A model generated the notes under the pieces. The model made no database searches and was not told the origin of the DNA. It was given only the letters and a program-made list of their open reading frames with translations. Both the position numbers and the translations under genes were made by a program. Positions 9,356 through 17,820 of a stretch of 64,000 bases of DNA are shown here, piece after piece. Each line of letters opens with the position of its first letter. The stretch's first letter is position 1. Source of the DNA: Algirhabdus cladophorae (lineage in GTDB: Bacteria > Pseudomonadota > Alphaproteobacteria > Rhodobacterales > Rhodobacteraceae); the NCBI RefSeq assembly GCF_044772865.1, contig NZ_CP173029.1:1612001-1676000 (forward strand), written 5' to 3'.

Positions 9356-10726
9356 TTACTTCTCTGGGATCAATCCACGTGGACTGAACCTAAGCACCAG
9401 CAGCAGGATCACCCCCATGGTCAGAAGGCGCATATGAGCGGCACTGTCGATCAGATGCAGCCGCAGCGGGCTGGTTTCGGCCATCCCAGCGGTCAGGGCT
9501 TCGATCAGCAGCAGCCCAATAGGCTCCACTTGGATCCAGAAGAACCAGATAATGAATCCGCCCAAAACGGCCCCAAAGTTATTGCCCGATCCGCCAACGA
9601 TCACCATGACCCAAACAAGGAAGGTAAAGCGCAGGGGCTGATAGCTGGTTGGTGCCAGCAAACCATCGAGCGAAGTCATCATCGCACCTGCCACGCCGCA
9701 AATGGCCGAGCCCAGAACAAAAATCTGCAAGTGGCGGCGCGTGACGTCTTTGCCCATAGCCTCGGCTGCGACTTCGTTGTCGCGGATCGCGCGCATCATC
9801 CGGCCCCATGGCGATTTTAGGGCCAATTGGGCCAACACCAGTAGGATCGCCAGAACGATGGCAAAGAGAACCGAATAGCTGAGTTTGACATAGAGCGAGG
9901 AGGCGGTGACAGGATCCAATCCCAAACCTTGGGCGCGCTCGACAAAGCTGGCAGAGTTCTGCAGATCGATCTCATAAGGCACTGGCCGCGGGATACCGTT
10001 GACGTTCTTGACGCCTCGCGACAGCCAATCCTCGTTTTTCATGACAGCGATAACGATCTCGGCAATCCCGAGGGTCGCAATCGCCAAGTAATCCGACCGC
10101 AGGCCAAGCGCTGTTTTCCCAATCACCCAGGCTGCCCCCGCAGCAATTAAACCGCCCACGGGCCAAGCGAGAATGACTGGCAGACCAAGCCCACCAAGGT
10201 TGCCAGTGGCGGCTGGATCAATCGCCTCAACGCCTGCAACACCGCCATCAAATACAAAACGGAACAGGAAAAACCCAGCGATCAGAATGACAACTGTCCC
10301 CAGATTACGAATGCGTCCAGCGGCGGTTTTACTGCGGAACAAAATCGCACCAACAATTGTGCCAGCCCCTAGGGCCAGTCCTAATAAGATGCGCAGACCC
10401 CCAGCGGCCATTGCACCCTCGGTTGGCGGCATCGAAACCAGCACCGTGGCCAAACCGCCCAAGGCGACAAAGCCCATGATCCCGATGTTAAACAGGCCTG
10501 CATAGCCCCATTGCAGGTTCACGCCCAATGCTAGAATTGCGCTGATCAAGCCAAAGTTGACGATCTGTAGGGCCACGTTCCAGCTTTGTAAAAAACCAGT
10601 GGCAAGGACCAAAGCCAAGACGATGGCAAACATGGTCAACACGTTCAGGCGATCCTGCTCTTGGCGACGCGCCATCACGTTCAGACCGATCAGGGCCGCA
10701 AACAAAGGGATAAGAAAGAGGGTCAT
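9356..10726 (-). CDS. livM: Branched-chain amino acid-type ABC transporter permease (LivM)
   Basis: 456 residues and strongly hydrophobic, with the LivM hallmarks LGVNLQWGYAGLFNIG near residues 83-98 and GRMMRAIRDNEVAAEAMGKD in the cytoplasmic coupling loop. It is longer than many LivM proteins because of an inserted hydrophobic segment around residues 120-200. LivM pairs with LivH as the membrane pore for branched-chain amino acids or related amides. Its start overlaps the livH stop by 4 bp (ATGA), so the two are translationally coupled. Substrate specificity cannot be read from the permease. Confidence 0.9.
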   Translation of the reverse strand: MTLFLIPLFAALIGLNVMARRQEQDRLNVLTMFAIVLALVLATGFLQSWNVALQIVNFGLISAILALGVNLQWGYAGLFNIGIMGFVALGGLATVLVSMPPTEGAMAAGGLRILLGLALGAGTIVGAILFRSKTAAGRIRNLGTVVILIAGFFLFRFVFDGGVAGVEAIDPAATGNLGGLGLPVILAWPVGGLIAAGAAWVIGKTALGLRSDYLAIATLGIAEIVIAVMKNEDWLSRGVKNVNGIPRPVPYEIDLQNSASFVERAQGLGLDPVTASSLYVKLSYSVLFAIVLAILLVLAQLALKSPWGRMMRAIRDNEVAAEAMGKDVTRRHLQIFVLGSAICGVAGAMMTSLDGLLAPTSYQPLRFTFLVWVMVIVGGSGNNFGAVLGGFIIWFFWIQVEPIGLLLIEALTAGMAETSPLRLHLIDSAAHMRLLTMGVILLLVLRFSPRGLIPEK

Positions 10727-11733
10727 ACGGATTTCCCCTTAAACAGGCCAGTAGGTCGGAACAACAAAACGATGATCAGGATCACAAAGGACACGGCGAA
10801 TTTGTAATCCGTCGACAAAAGCTGCACCAATCCGCTGGGGTCCAGATTGTCGGGCAGCACATAAGTCAGTACTTTTTTCCACGCATAGGTTATGGTCACT
10901 TCGCTAAACGCGATGACAAACCCACCGACGATCGCGCCGATCGGATTGCCCAAACCACCGACGATTGCACTGGCAAAAATCGGCAGAAGCAGTTGGAAAT
11001 AGGTGAAGGGTTTGAACGATTTATCAAGGCCGTACAGAACCCCTGCAATCGTCGCAAGGCAGGCCACGATCACCCAAGTCACCATCACCACACGGTCTGG
11101 ATTGATGCCCGAAAGAAGCGCCAGATCCTCGTTATCGGAAAAGGCACGCATGGATTTGCCAGTGCGTGTGCGATTAAGGAAATAGAACAGCAAGGCCACA
11201 ACAATAACGGCTGTAATCACAGTGATCCCTTGGGTCGTCTTGATGGCCAACCCTTCACGCAAACCGGTCATAGCCTTAAAGTCGCGTGCAGAAATGATAA
11301 ACCGTTCCCCATCGGCAAACCGTTGATCGCCTGGTCCAATGACAAAGCGCACCAGCCCGTTCATGATAAACATCACCCCCATGGAGACGATGACAAGGAT
11401 CACGGGTGCCGCTTTTTGCGTGCGGTAGAACTGATAGACCAGCTTATCGGTACCCAGCAGCAGCAGGATCGTCGCCGCGATCCCAAAGGGCAGGGCCAAA
11501 AGCGCCGTCGGAAACGGGCCAATGCTGATCCCCCAGCTTTGAAACAGCCATGTCACAAGAATGGTGCACATCGCCCCAAAGGCCATCGTGTCCCCATGGG
11601 CAAAGTTGGAAAACCGCAAAATGCCGTAGATCAGTGTGACGCCCAAAGCGCCCAAGGCCAATTGCGCGCCATAGGCCAGCCCCGGGATCAGGACAAAGTT
11701 TGAAAGGGCCACAAGGGCATTAAGAAAGTCCAT
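10723..11733 (-). CDS. livH: Branched-chain amino acid-type ABC transporter permease (LivH)
   Basis: 336 residues with multiple membrane segments. The family motif LGVTLIYGILRFSNFAHGD lies near residues 31-49, and the coupling-loop region MRAFSDNEDLALLSGIN lies mid-protein. It forms the inner-membrane channel with LivM. The start codon overlaps the stop of the preceding small secreted-protein gene in a TAATG junction, so translation is coupled to that unusual upstream pair. The stop overlaps the livM start by 4 bp. Confidence 0.92.
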   Translation of the reverse strand: MDFLNALVALSNFVLIPGLAYGAQLALGALGVTLIYGILRFSNFAHGDTMAFGAMCTILVTWLFQSWGISIGPFPTALLALPFGIAATILLLLGTDKLVYQFYRTQKAAPVILVIVSMGVMFIMNGLVRFVIGPGDQRFADGERFIISARDFKAMTGLREGLAIKTTQGITVITAVIVVALLFYFLNRTRTGKSMRAFSDNEDLALLSGINPDRVVMVTWVIVACLATIAGVLYGLDKSFKPFTYFQLLLPIFASAIVGGLGNPIGAIVGGFVIAFSEVTITYAWKKVLTYVLPDNLDPSGLVQLLSTDYKFAVSFVILIIVLLFRPTGLFKGKSV

Positions 11734-12176
11734 TACTCTGCTTTCATCTTACATGTGCCGCGATATGTGATAGCCAATTCAGCCTTGGCCAAATGAACCG
11801 TATAAAACGTCGCACCATCCTCTTGGATCGTCATCCAATGGCCCGCTTGACCGGGAAGGCTGACAAAAAGCGACGGCAATTTGTCAGGATGGTCTTTGTG
11901 AAAGGCCAGCAGGCCGGGCAGGGTTTCTGCATCGCTGACCAGACGCCCCATCGTGGCAGCCACTTCCACGGATTGATCTGCGTTGGTGAAGGTGTCTTTG
12001 CCTTGGCTTTCCAAGCTGGCTGAGAAATTTGTCTCGTAACAGTCGTCAGCAATCAGACATTCTTGGGTAAACGCACAGTGCGTGACAGCTGCTGCGGCGA
12101 TATTTGGTATCGCGCAGAGCCATACAGCAGCCATGCGCCAGCCATACACCTGCCATACGCTATATGGCACCCTCAT
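11733..12176 (-). CDS. Small secreted 4-Cys protein, second of a paralogous pair in the liv operon
   Basis: 147 residues with a probable signal peptide ending around PNIAAAA; an internal ATG at 12134 would give a more standard signal. The mature part starts with Cys spaced as HCAFTQECLIADDC and has a final Cys in YRGTCKMKAE. The upstream neighbour has the same plan, so I infer a duplicated family with two periplasmic disulfides. It overlaps the upstream gene by 4 bp (ATGA) and livH by 1 bp (TAATG), so it is locked into the transporter operon. I do not recognise a named domain. A periplasmic accessory role to the Liv importer is inference only. Confidence 0.75.
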   Translation of the reverse strand: MRVPYSVWQVYGWRMAAVWLCAIPNIAAAAVTHCAFTQECLIADDCYETNFSASLESQGKDTFTNADQSVEVAATMGRLVSDAETLPGLLAFHKDHPDKLPSLFVSLPGQAGHWMTIQEDGATFYTVHLAKAELAITYRGTCKMKAE

Positions 12177-12547
12177 TGGACCACCGTGCAGATGCCGTGG
12201 CGCAGGGTCGAACCGGTTACCCCATCCATGCTGACCTCCTGCACAAACAGGGCCTTGCCAGAGGCGTGCAGTTGCAGGCTTTCAATCCCGCCATCGGCCC
12301 GCGTGCCTGCGTACATCCACGTCTCGGCATCCATCTGTTGACGGGATTGCACGGCGTAACTTTCGTCCACTGTGGTCATCATCGGCGTGGCCGTTGTGGC
12401 AGCCTCGACCGTGACTTTATAGCCTGCGTCTTGGCAGGTGTTTTCATCCTCGCCCATGCACAACTGAAAGAACCCACAGTCAAATGTTATGGCTGCCGCA
12501 GGTGTGGCCAACAGGGTCAAAACACTCAAAATAGATACGAAACGCAC
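12173..12547 (-). CDS. Small secreted 4-Cys protein, first of a paralogous pair in the liv operon
   Basis: 124 residues from a GTG at 12547, one base after the livF stop. A strong GGGAGGG ribosome-binding site sits in the last codons of livF, which favours this GTG over the longer in-frame ATG at 12586 that would run into livF. The signal peptide VRFVSILSVLTLLATPAAA is followed by a mature part with DCGFFQLC, a third Cys in ENTCQD, and a last Cys in RHGICTVVQ. The cysteine layout and C-terminal shape match the next gene. The function is unknown. The position between livF and livH suggests a role tied to the importer. Confidence 0.75.
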   Translation of the reverse strand: MRFVSILSVLTLLATPAAAITFDCGFFQLCMGEDENTCQDAGYKVTVEAATTATPMMTTVDESYAVQSRQQMDAETWMYAGTRADGGIESLQLHASGKALFVQEVSMDGVTGSTLRHGICTVVQ

Positions 12548-12548
12548 G

Positions 12549-13262
12549 CTACCCTCCCAAGAAACTTTTGCGGACTTCGGGGTCATTCAGCAGGGCCTGA
12601 CCCGTGTCTGTAAAGGCGTTGCGCCCTTGCACCAAAACATACCCTTTGTCTGCGATATCAAGGGCTTGTCGTGCGTTTTGTTCCACCATCAGGATCGAAA
12701 TGCCTGTGCGCGCGACCTCGATAATCCGGTCAAAAAGCTCATCCATCACAATTGGTGAAACACCGGCCGTCGGCTCATCCAACATCAACACGGACGGCTG
12801 TGTCATAAGTGCGCGACCCACAGCCACTTGCTGGCGCTGGCCACCTGATAGTTCGCCCGCGGCCTGACGACGCTTGTCGCCCAAAATCGGAAACAGTTCA
12901 TAGACCTGTTCAATGGTCTGACGAATGTCGTCCCGGCGCAAAAACGCCCCCATCTCAAGGTTTTCTTCAACGGTCATGGACGTAAAGATGTTGTGGGTCT
13001 GCGGCACAAAAGCCATCCCCTTGGCCACCCGCGCTTGCGGAGTGAGCTTTGTAATATCCTCGCCTTGCAACCGCACTGCGCCAGTATGGATGTTCAACAT
13101 CCCAAACACGGCCTTCATTGCGGTAGATTTACCGGCCCCATTAGGCCCAACGATCACAGCAATCTCACCTGTGTTCACGGCAATCGTACAATCGTGCAAG
13201 ATGTCCGCGCCAGTGCCATAGCCACCGGTCATGCCATCCCCGATCAAAAACGGCTCAGACAT
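12549..13262 (-). CDS. livF: Branched-chain amino acid-type ABC transporter ATPase (LivF)
   Basis: About 237 residues from MSEPFLIGD (ATG at 13262). An ATG at 13271 and a TTG at 13289 are also in frame, and the ribosome-binding sites do not decide between them. Walker A is GPNGAGKST, the signature is LSGGQRQQVAVGR, and Walker B is VLMLDEPTAGVSP. The length is normal for LivF. It powers the importer together with LivG. The livF stop is followed one base later by the GTG of the first 4-Cys protein, whose ribosome-binding site lies inside livF. Confidence 0.92.
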   Translation of the reverse strand: MSEPFLIGDGMTGGYGTGADILHDCTIAVNTGEIAVIVGPNGAGKSTAMKAVFGMLNIHTGAVRLQGEDITKLTPQARVAKGMAFVPQTHNIFTSMTVEENLEMGAFLRRDDIRQTIEQVYELFPILGDKRRQAAGELSGGQRQQVAVGRALMTQPSVLMLDEPTAGVSPIVMDELFDRIIEVARTGISILMVEQNARQALDIADKGYVLVQGRNAFTDTGQALLNDPEVRKSFLGG

Positions 13263-13319
13263 GTGATCCATCCCGTTTCTTTTTTCCAAAAATACTCAAA
13301 TCCCAGCGGAAACAACACA

Positions 13320-14096
13320 TTACGACGCTTCCTTGTTCTTAAGGCCCGTGCCCAAATAGGCCTCGATCACAGCCTCATTCGACTTGATCTCATCAATCGT
13401 ACCTTGGGCCAGAACCTTGCCCTCTGCCATACAAATCACCGGATCACAGAGCCTGCCGATAAAATCCATATCGTGTTCGATCATACAAAAGGTATAACCG
13501 CGCTCTTTGTTCAGACGCAGAATCGCATCGCCGATGGTATTGAGCAAAGTTCGGTTCACACCGGCACCGACTTCGTCCAAAAAGACGATTTTGGCATCAA
13601 CCATCATTGTCCGGCCAAGCTCTAGCAATTTCTTTTGCCCACCGGACAGGTTTCCGGCCCGTTCATGGGTCAAGTGATCCACAGTGAGAAAATCTAAAAC
13701 TTCATCGGCCTTGGCGCGCAGGGCGCGTTCTTCATCCGCAATGCGCTTGCGTCCAAACCATGTGTTCCAAAGCGTCTCGCCGGATTGACCAGAGGGCACC
13801 ATCATCAGGTTTTCCTGCACGGTCATGGACGAAAATTCATGGGCAATTTGGAAAGTACGCAGCAGCCCTTTTTCAAACAATGTATGGGGCGGCAGGCCCG
13901 TGATATCCTCACCATCCATGCGCACGACGCCAGATGATGGATTAAGAACACCCGCAATCACATTGAAAAGAGTGGTTTTTCCCGCACCATTAGGGCCGAT
14001 GAGGCCGGTGATTGACCCTTCGGCAATCTCCAGCGTCGCACCATCGACAGCCCGAAAGCCGCCAAAACTTTTGACGATATTATTTACGGATATCAT
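13320..14096 (-). CDS. livG: Branched-chain amino acid-type ABC transporter ATPase (LivG)
   Basis: 258 residues with Walker A GPNGAGKTT, signature LSGGQKKLLELGR and Walker B KIVFLDEVGAGVN. In Walker B, LDEVGAG replaces the LDEPxAG of LivF, a normal variation for LivG. It is the ATPase partner of LivF. It lies 96 bp behind livK, with a stem-loop between them, and 57 bp before the chosen livF start. Confidence 0.92.
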   Translation of the reverse strand: MISVNNIVKSFGGFRAVDGATLEIAEGSITGLIGPNGAGKTTLFNVIAGVLNPSSGVVRMDGEDITGLPPHTLFEKGLLRTFQIAHEFSSMTVQENLMMVPSGQSGETLWNTWFGRKRIADEERALRAKADEVLDFLTVDHLTHERAGNLSGGQKKLLELGRTMMVDAKIVFLDEVGAGVNRTLLNTIGDAILRLNKERGYTFCMIEHDMDFIGRLCDPVICMAEGKVLAQGTIDEIKSNEAVIEAYLGTGLKNKEAS

Positions 14097-14150
14097 AGGG
14101 TCCCCGGGTGGTTTTTCAGCGGCTGATTTTGACCAGCTCTTGGTAGATGA

Positions 14151-14182
14151 GAAAAGCGCGAACCCTCAGGCCCGCGCTTTTC
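14151..14182 (-). terminator. Stem-loop attenuator between livK and livG
   Basis: A perfect 10-bp stem pairs GAAAAGCGCG (14151-14160) with CGCGCTTTTC (14173-14182). It lies just after the livK stop on the minus strand. Such elements commonly keep the binding protein more abundant than the membrane and ATPase subunits. No long T-run follows, so partial termination or 3'-end protection is more likely than full termination. Confidence 0.65.
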
Positions 14183-14192
14183 TATGTTTGGT

Positions 14193-15386
14193 TTAGCGGT
14201 ATTTGGCTGTCTCGATGACGCCGTTTTCCAATTTGATCTGGCGGTAGTTGCCGGCGCTTTCGCCACCGTTTACCAGCTCAACTGCCGAGGCACCCACATA
14301 GTCGATGTCGCCACCGCCCGCGAGAATTTCCAAAGCCTTGTTCAACTCACCTGGGAAAATCTTTTCACCCGGAGCGTTTGCGACCATTTCAATTTTGCCT
14401 TTGTAGTCAGCCGGATCCGAGGACTCTGCTGCCTGCATGGCCAACATAATCAAAGCTGCAGCGTCGTAGCTTTCTGGTGTGAACGGAGACGTGCTGTCAA
14501 ATGCATCGCCAACCATTTCAGCAAACATTGCAACGCCTTCGCTGTCTGTGCCGGGGTGCTGGCCAGTGGAGCCGTCGATCTCAGAACCAAAGTTTTCTTC
14601 CAGTTTTGCGCCGATCATGCCGTCTGGGAAGTGGAACGTGTCAAACGCACCGCTGTCCAATGCAGAGCGCACGATGCCGGACCCGCCTTGGTCTACATAG
14701 CCTGCAACAACCAAACGGTCACCACCAGCGGATGCCAAGGCACCCACTTCGGCGGAATAGTCGGCTTTGCCGTCTTCGTGGGCTGCAGAAATGGTAACCT
14801 CGCCACCGGCTGCTTCATAGGCCGCTTGGAATGCGTCGGCCAAACCTTTGCCATAGTCGTTATTTGTGTATGTCAACGCCACGGACTTGATGCCTTCTTC
14901 CATCAAAACCTCTGTCATAACAACGCCTTGGCGTGCATCCGACGGGGCTGTGCGGAAGAACAAACCATTGTCTTCAGCTGTGGTCAGGGCAGGGGATGTG
15001 GCCGATGGGGATACCATGACAACACCGTTTGCCAAAGCAACGTTTGCCAAAATCGCACCAGTAACACCGGAACAATCTGCACCCATGATGCCTTTGACCC
15101 CATCAGCTGTGATCAGACGTTCTGCTGCTGCAGTGGCCGCTGCGGAATCGATACATGTGCTGTCCGCACGCACAGCTTCCACCTTGGCGCCGCCCAACAG
15201 CTTGCCGCCGTCTGTGACTTCTTTCATCGCCAATTCAGCGCCGTCTGCCATGGACGGTGTCAGCGATTCAATCGGACCCGTAAAGCCCAAAATCACGCCG
15301 ATTTTTACGGTTTCAGAATGGCTACCGGCAAAGGCGCTGGACGCCATGATGCTGGTAAGTGCAGTTGCTGTAAGCAGCTTTTTCAT
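14193..15386 (-). CDS. livK: Branched-chain amino acid-type ABC transporter substrate-binding protein
   Basis: 397 residues. A clear signal peptide (MKKLLTATALTSIMASSAFA) leads into a type I periplasmic binding fold opening VKIGVILGFTGPIESL. It resembles the HAAT/LivK family, which captures branched-chain amino acids, amides or urea for the LivHMGF pump. The ribosome-binding site AGGGAGAC precedes the ATG. It is the first gene of the locus. Substrate specificity is undetermined; the downstream methyl-glycine dehydrogenase-like gene hints at an amino acid derivative. Confidence 0.88.
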   Translation of the reverse strand: MKKLLTATALTSIMASSAFAGSHSETVKIGVILGFTGPIESLTPSMADGAELAMKEVTDGGKLLGGAKVEAVRADSTCIDSAAATAAAERLITADGVKGIMGADCSGVTGAILANVALANGVVMVSPSATSPALTTAEDNGLFFRTAPSDARQGVVMTEVLMEEGIKSVALTYTNNDYGKGLADAFQAAYEAAGGEVTISAAHEDGKADYSAEVGALASAGGDRLVVAGYVDQGGSGIVRSALDSGAFDTFHFPDGMIGAKLEENFGSEIDGSTGQHPGTDSEGVAMFAEMVGDAFDSTSPFTPESYDAAALIMLAMQAAESSDPADYKGKIEMVANAPGEKIFPGELNKALEILAGGGDIDYVGASAVELVNGGESAGNYRQIKLENGVIETAKYR

Positions 15387-15585
15387 TTTTAGTCTCCCTA
15401 GGACATTTTGTGACTGGTCAAGACAGTAGCTAAGTTTTTCAGAATGAAAAGTGACTCATGCAGGCAATGGGCCTCTTTACGCCACGAAAAACAGGCAAAT
15501 AAATCGGCACTCACGCGAAACCGTGATTTGAACTTGGGCAGGCACCGCTTAGGTTGAAGGTCAGACCAAAACTGGAGGGTTTCTG

Positions 15586-16668
15586 ATGTGGCGCGCGCTT
15601 GTTCTTTTGTTGATCTTCACCCAGCCGCTGGCGGCATTTAGCACCAGTCAGCCCGATGTTGAGGTGGTCCCGATGATCCGTGGTTTGGATGAACCTTGGG
15701 GGCTTGGGTTTTTGCCAGATGGCAGTGTTTTGGTGACGGAACGGGATGGCCGCTTGCTGCATGCCAAAAACGGCGAGGTAAATGTGATCAAAGGACTGCC
15801 ACGTATCGCCGTGCAGGGCCAAGGCGGGCTGTTGGATGTAATGGTGCCTCGTGATTTTGCCCAAAGCAGCGAGGTTTTCTTCAGTTTCTCGAAAAAGCAG
15901 GGTCGTGGGGCTGGGACGGCTCTGGCTGTTGCCGAGTTTGACGCAAACCAAGGCCGGTTGCGCAATGTGCGCGTGATCTTTGAGCTGGCGCAGGGCAGTA
16001 CCGGCGGGCGGCACTTTGGCAGCCGGATCGTTGAGGCCCGCGATGGCAGTCTGTTTTTGACCATCGGGGATCGGGGGGATCGTCCGTCGGCACAGGATTT
16101 GTCGGTACAGAACGGATCCGTTGTGCGCGTCAATCGTGATGGCACAGTGCCTGCGTCAAACCCGTTTGTGGACCAGTCCGAGGCGCAACCGCATATCTGG
16201 TCCTACGGGCACCGCAATCCGCAAGGGGCGGCTTTGGACAACGCTGGCAATCTGTGGGTGGTTGAGCATGGGGCAAAGGGTGGTGACGAGGTGAATCGCA
16301 TTACCAAAGGCGCAAATTTTGGCTGGCCAGTGATTTCTTATGGGGAACATTATTCTGGAGCAAAGATTGGCGAGGGCACCGCCAAAGCGGGCATGCAGCA
16401 GCCCGAATTCTATTGGGATCCGTCCATCGCCCCTTCGGGGATGATGATTTATTCCGGCGCTCTTTGGCCCGAATGGAAGGGGTCGATGTTTGTTGGATCA
16501 CTCAAGTTTGACTACATTAGTCGGCTTGATCCACGCAGCTCCCGTGAAGTTGAACAGATCAAATCAGACGCCACGCAACGCGTGCGCGATGTCGTGGAGG
16601 CCCCTGATGGCAGTATTTGGTTTCTAAGCGTGGGGCAGGGGGCCGCCTACCGCGTCACGCCCAAATAG
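15586..16668 (+). CDS. PQQ-dependent sugar dehydrogenase family protein (Asd/YliI-like)
   Basis: 360 residues with an N-terminal signal peptide (MWRALVLLLIFTQPLAAF), so it is probably periplasmic. The beta-propeller of the glucose/sorbosone dehydrogenase family is shown by LDEPWGLGFLPDGSVLVTER, QGGLLDVMV, RHFGSRIV, WSYGHRNPQG and WVVEHGAKGGDEVN. The family oxidises aldoses with PQQ; the substrate is unknown. A good ribosome-binding site (CTGGAGGG) precedes the ATG. It ends 16 bp from the stop of the convergent GlxA-like regulator gene. Confidence 0.88.
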   Translation: MWRALVLLLIFTQPLAAFSTSQPDVEVVPMIRGLDEPWGLGFLPDGSVLVTERDGRLLHAKNGEVNVIKGLPRIAVQGQGGLLDVMVPRDFAQSSEVFFSFSKKQGRGAGTALAVAEFDANQGRLRNVRVIFELAQGSTGGRHFGSRIVEARDGSLFLTIGDRGDRPSAQDLSVQNGSVVRVNRDGTVPASNPFVDQSEAQPHIWSYGHRNPQGAALDNAGNLWVVEHGAKGGDEVNRITKGANFGWPVISYGEHYSGAKIGEGTAKAGMQQPEFYWDPSIAPSGMMIYSGALWPEWKGSMFVGSLKFDYISRLDPRSSREVEQIKSDATQRVRDVVEAPDGSIWFLSVGQGAAYRVTPK

Positions 16669-16684
16669 TATCAGCCAAATAGCG

Positions 16685-17689
16685 TCAGATTGACAGGCGT
16701 GCGGCCTGCGCCCCGCGTTCGCGGTAGGGCGTCGTGGAATAATGCGAACGATAGCATTTTGAGAAATGCGAGGGCGAGGCAAACCCGCAAGCCAAAGCCA
16801 CGTTGATCACACTCATATCGGTTTGCATCAGTAGATTGCGGGCCTTTTGCAGGCGTAACTCCATATAGTATCGCTTAGGCGAGCGGTTCAGATACCGGCG
16901 AAACAGACGTTCCAATTGCCGGGTCGACATGCCGACGTCCTTGGCCAAGACCGAGGGGCTGATCGGTTCCTCGATGTTGTTTTCCATCATCTGGATCACT
17001 TGGCTCAGCTTTGGATGTCGCACCCCGATCCGTGTTGGCACGGACAGGCGTTGGGTGTCTTGGTCCGTGCGGATTGACGAATAAATCAGCTGGTCGGCGA
17101 CCGCATTGGCCAATTCCTCGCCATAGGTGTCGGCAATAAGTTTGAGCATCAAATCGATCGAAGATGTGCCGCCTGCTGTGGTGTAGCGATTGCCGTCCAC
17201 CACAAACACGGATTTGGTCAGCTCGACCTCATCAAATTCCTCGGTAAAGCTGTCTTGGTTTTCCCAGTGGATCGTGGCCTTTTTGCCGTCCAACAGTCCG
17301 GCCTTGGCCAAAGCATATGTGGCTGTGCAAAGCCCACCTATTGTAGCACCCCGACGGGCCTCGCGCCGCAGCCAATTGAGAATGCGTTTGGTGGTGGCGG
17401 CTTGGACGTCTATGCCGCCGCACAGTAAAACAGTGTCGTCACGCGAAACTTCACCCAAATCATCGGTGACGTTAAATTCAGTGCCTGCAGAGCAGGACAC
17501 GGGGCTGCCCCCCTCACTGGCCAAAGACCACGAAAACAAGTCTTGCCCGGACATGCGGTTTGCGATCCGCAAAGATTCTAAAGCCGCTGAAAAGCACAGC
17601 AACGTAAAGTTATCCATCAGAACAAACACAAAGTGCTTTGGTTTGTCGGGGGTCATAGAAATGTCGACGGTGGGGTTTTGTACGGACAT
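16685..17689 (-). CDS. GlxA-family AraC-type transcriptional regulator
   Basis: 334 residues. An N-terminal class I amidotransferase-like (DJ-1/PfpI) domain, with GGLCTATYALAKAGLL around its nucleophile elbow, is followed by a C-terminal AraC HTH pair (GMSTRQLERLFRRYL and ALACGFASPSHFSKCYR). Relatives control quaternary amine and amino acid catabolism in proteobacteria, which would suit the GcvT flavoprotein locus 7.4 kb away, but the link is speculative. It is divergent from the DAHP synthase gene. Confidence 0.88.
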   Translation of the reverse strand: MSVQNPTVDISMTPDKPKHFVFVLMDNFTLLCFSAALESLRIANRMSGQDLFSWSLASEGGSPVSCSAGTEFNVTDDLGEVSRDDTVLLCGGIDVQAATTKRILNWLRREARRGATIGGLCTATYALAKAGLLDGKKATIHWENQDSFTEEFDEVELTKSVFVVDGNRYTTAGGTSSIDLMLKLIADTYGEELANAVADQLIYSSIRTDQDTQRLSVPTRIGVRHPKLSQVIQMMENNIEEPISPSVLAKDVGMSTRQLERLFRRYLNRSPKRYYMELRLQKARNLLMQTDMSVINVALACGFASPSHFSKCYRSHYSTTPYRERGAQAARLSI

Positions 17690-17820
17690 TTTCGCATCCT
17701 TGGTGGTCGTATCGCGACATCAACACGCATTGAAACGCAGGATCAAGCCCAAACAGCATTGGCATTAGCCGCAATGCAGAATATACGGGCTGCGTGATAC
17801 CGCTAACGGGAGCAAAAGCG

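Noticed and set aside
9260..9820. Plus-strand 186-residue frame opposite the livM 3' end
   Set aside because: It is antisense to livM, low-complexity and Gln/His-rich, with no support as a gene.
14184..15392. A 402-residue plus-strand frame opposite livK
   Set aside because: It is exactly antisense to a well-supported substrate-binding protein gene and has no domain signature.
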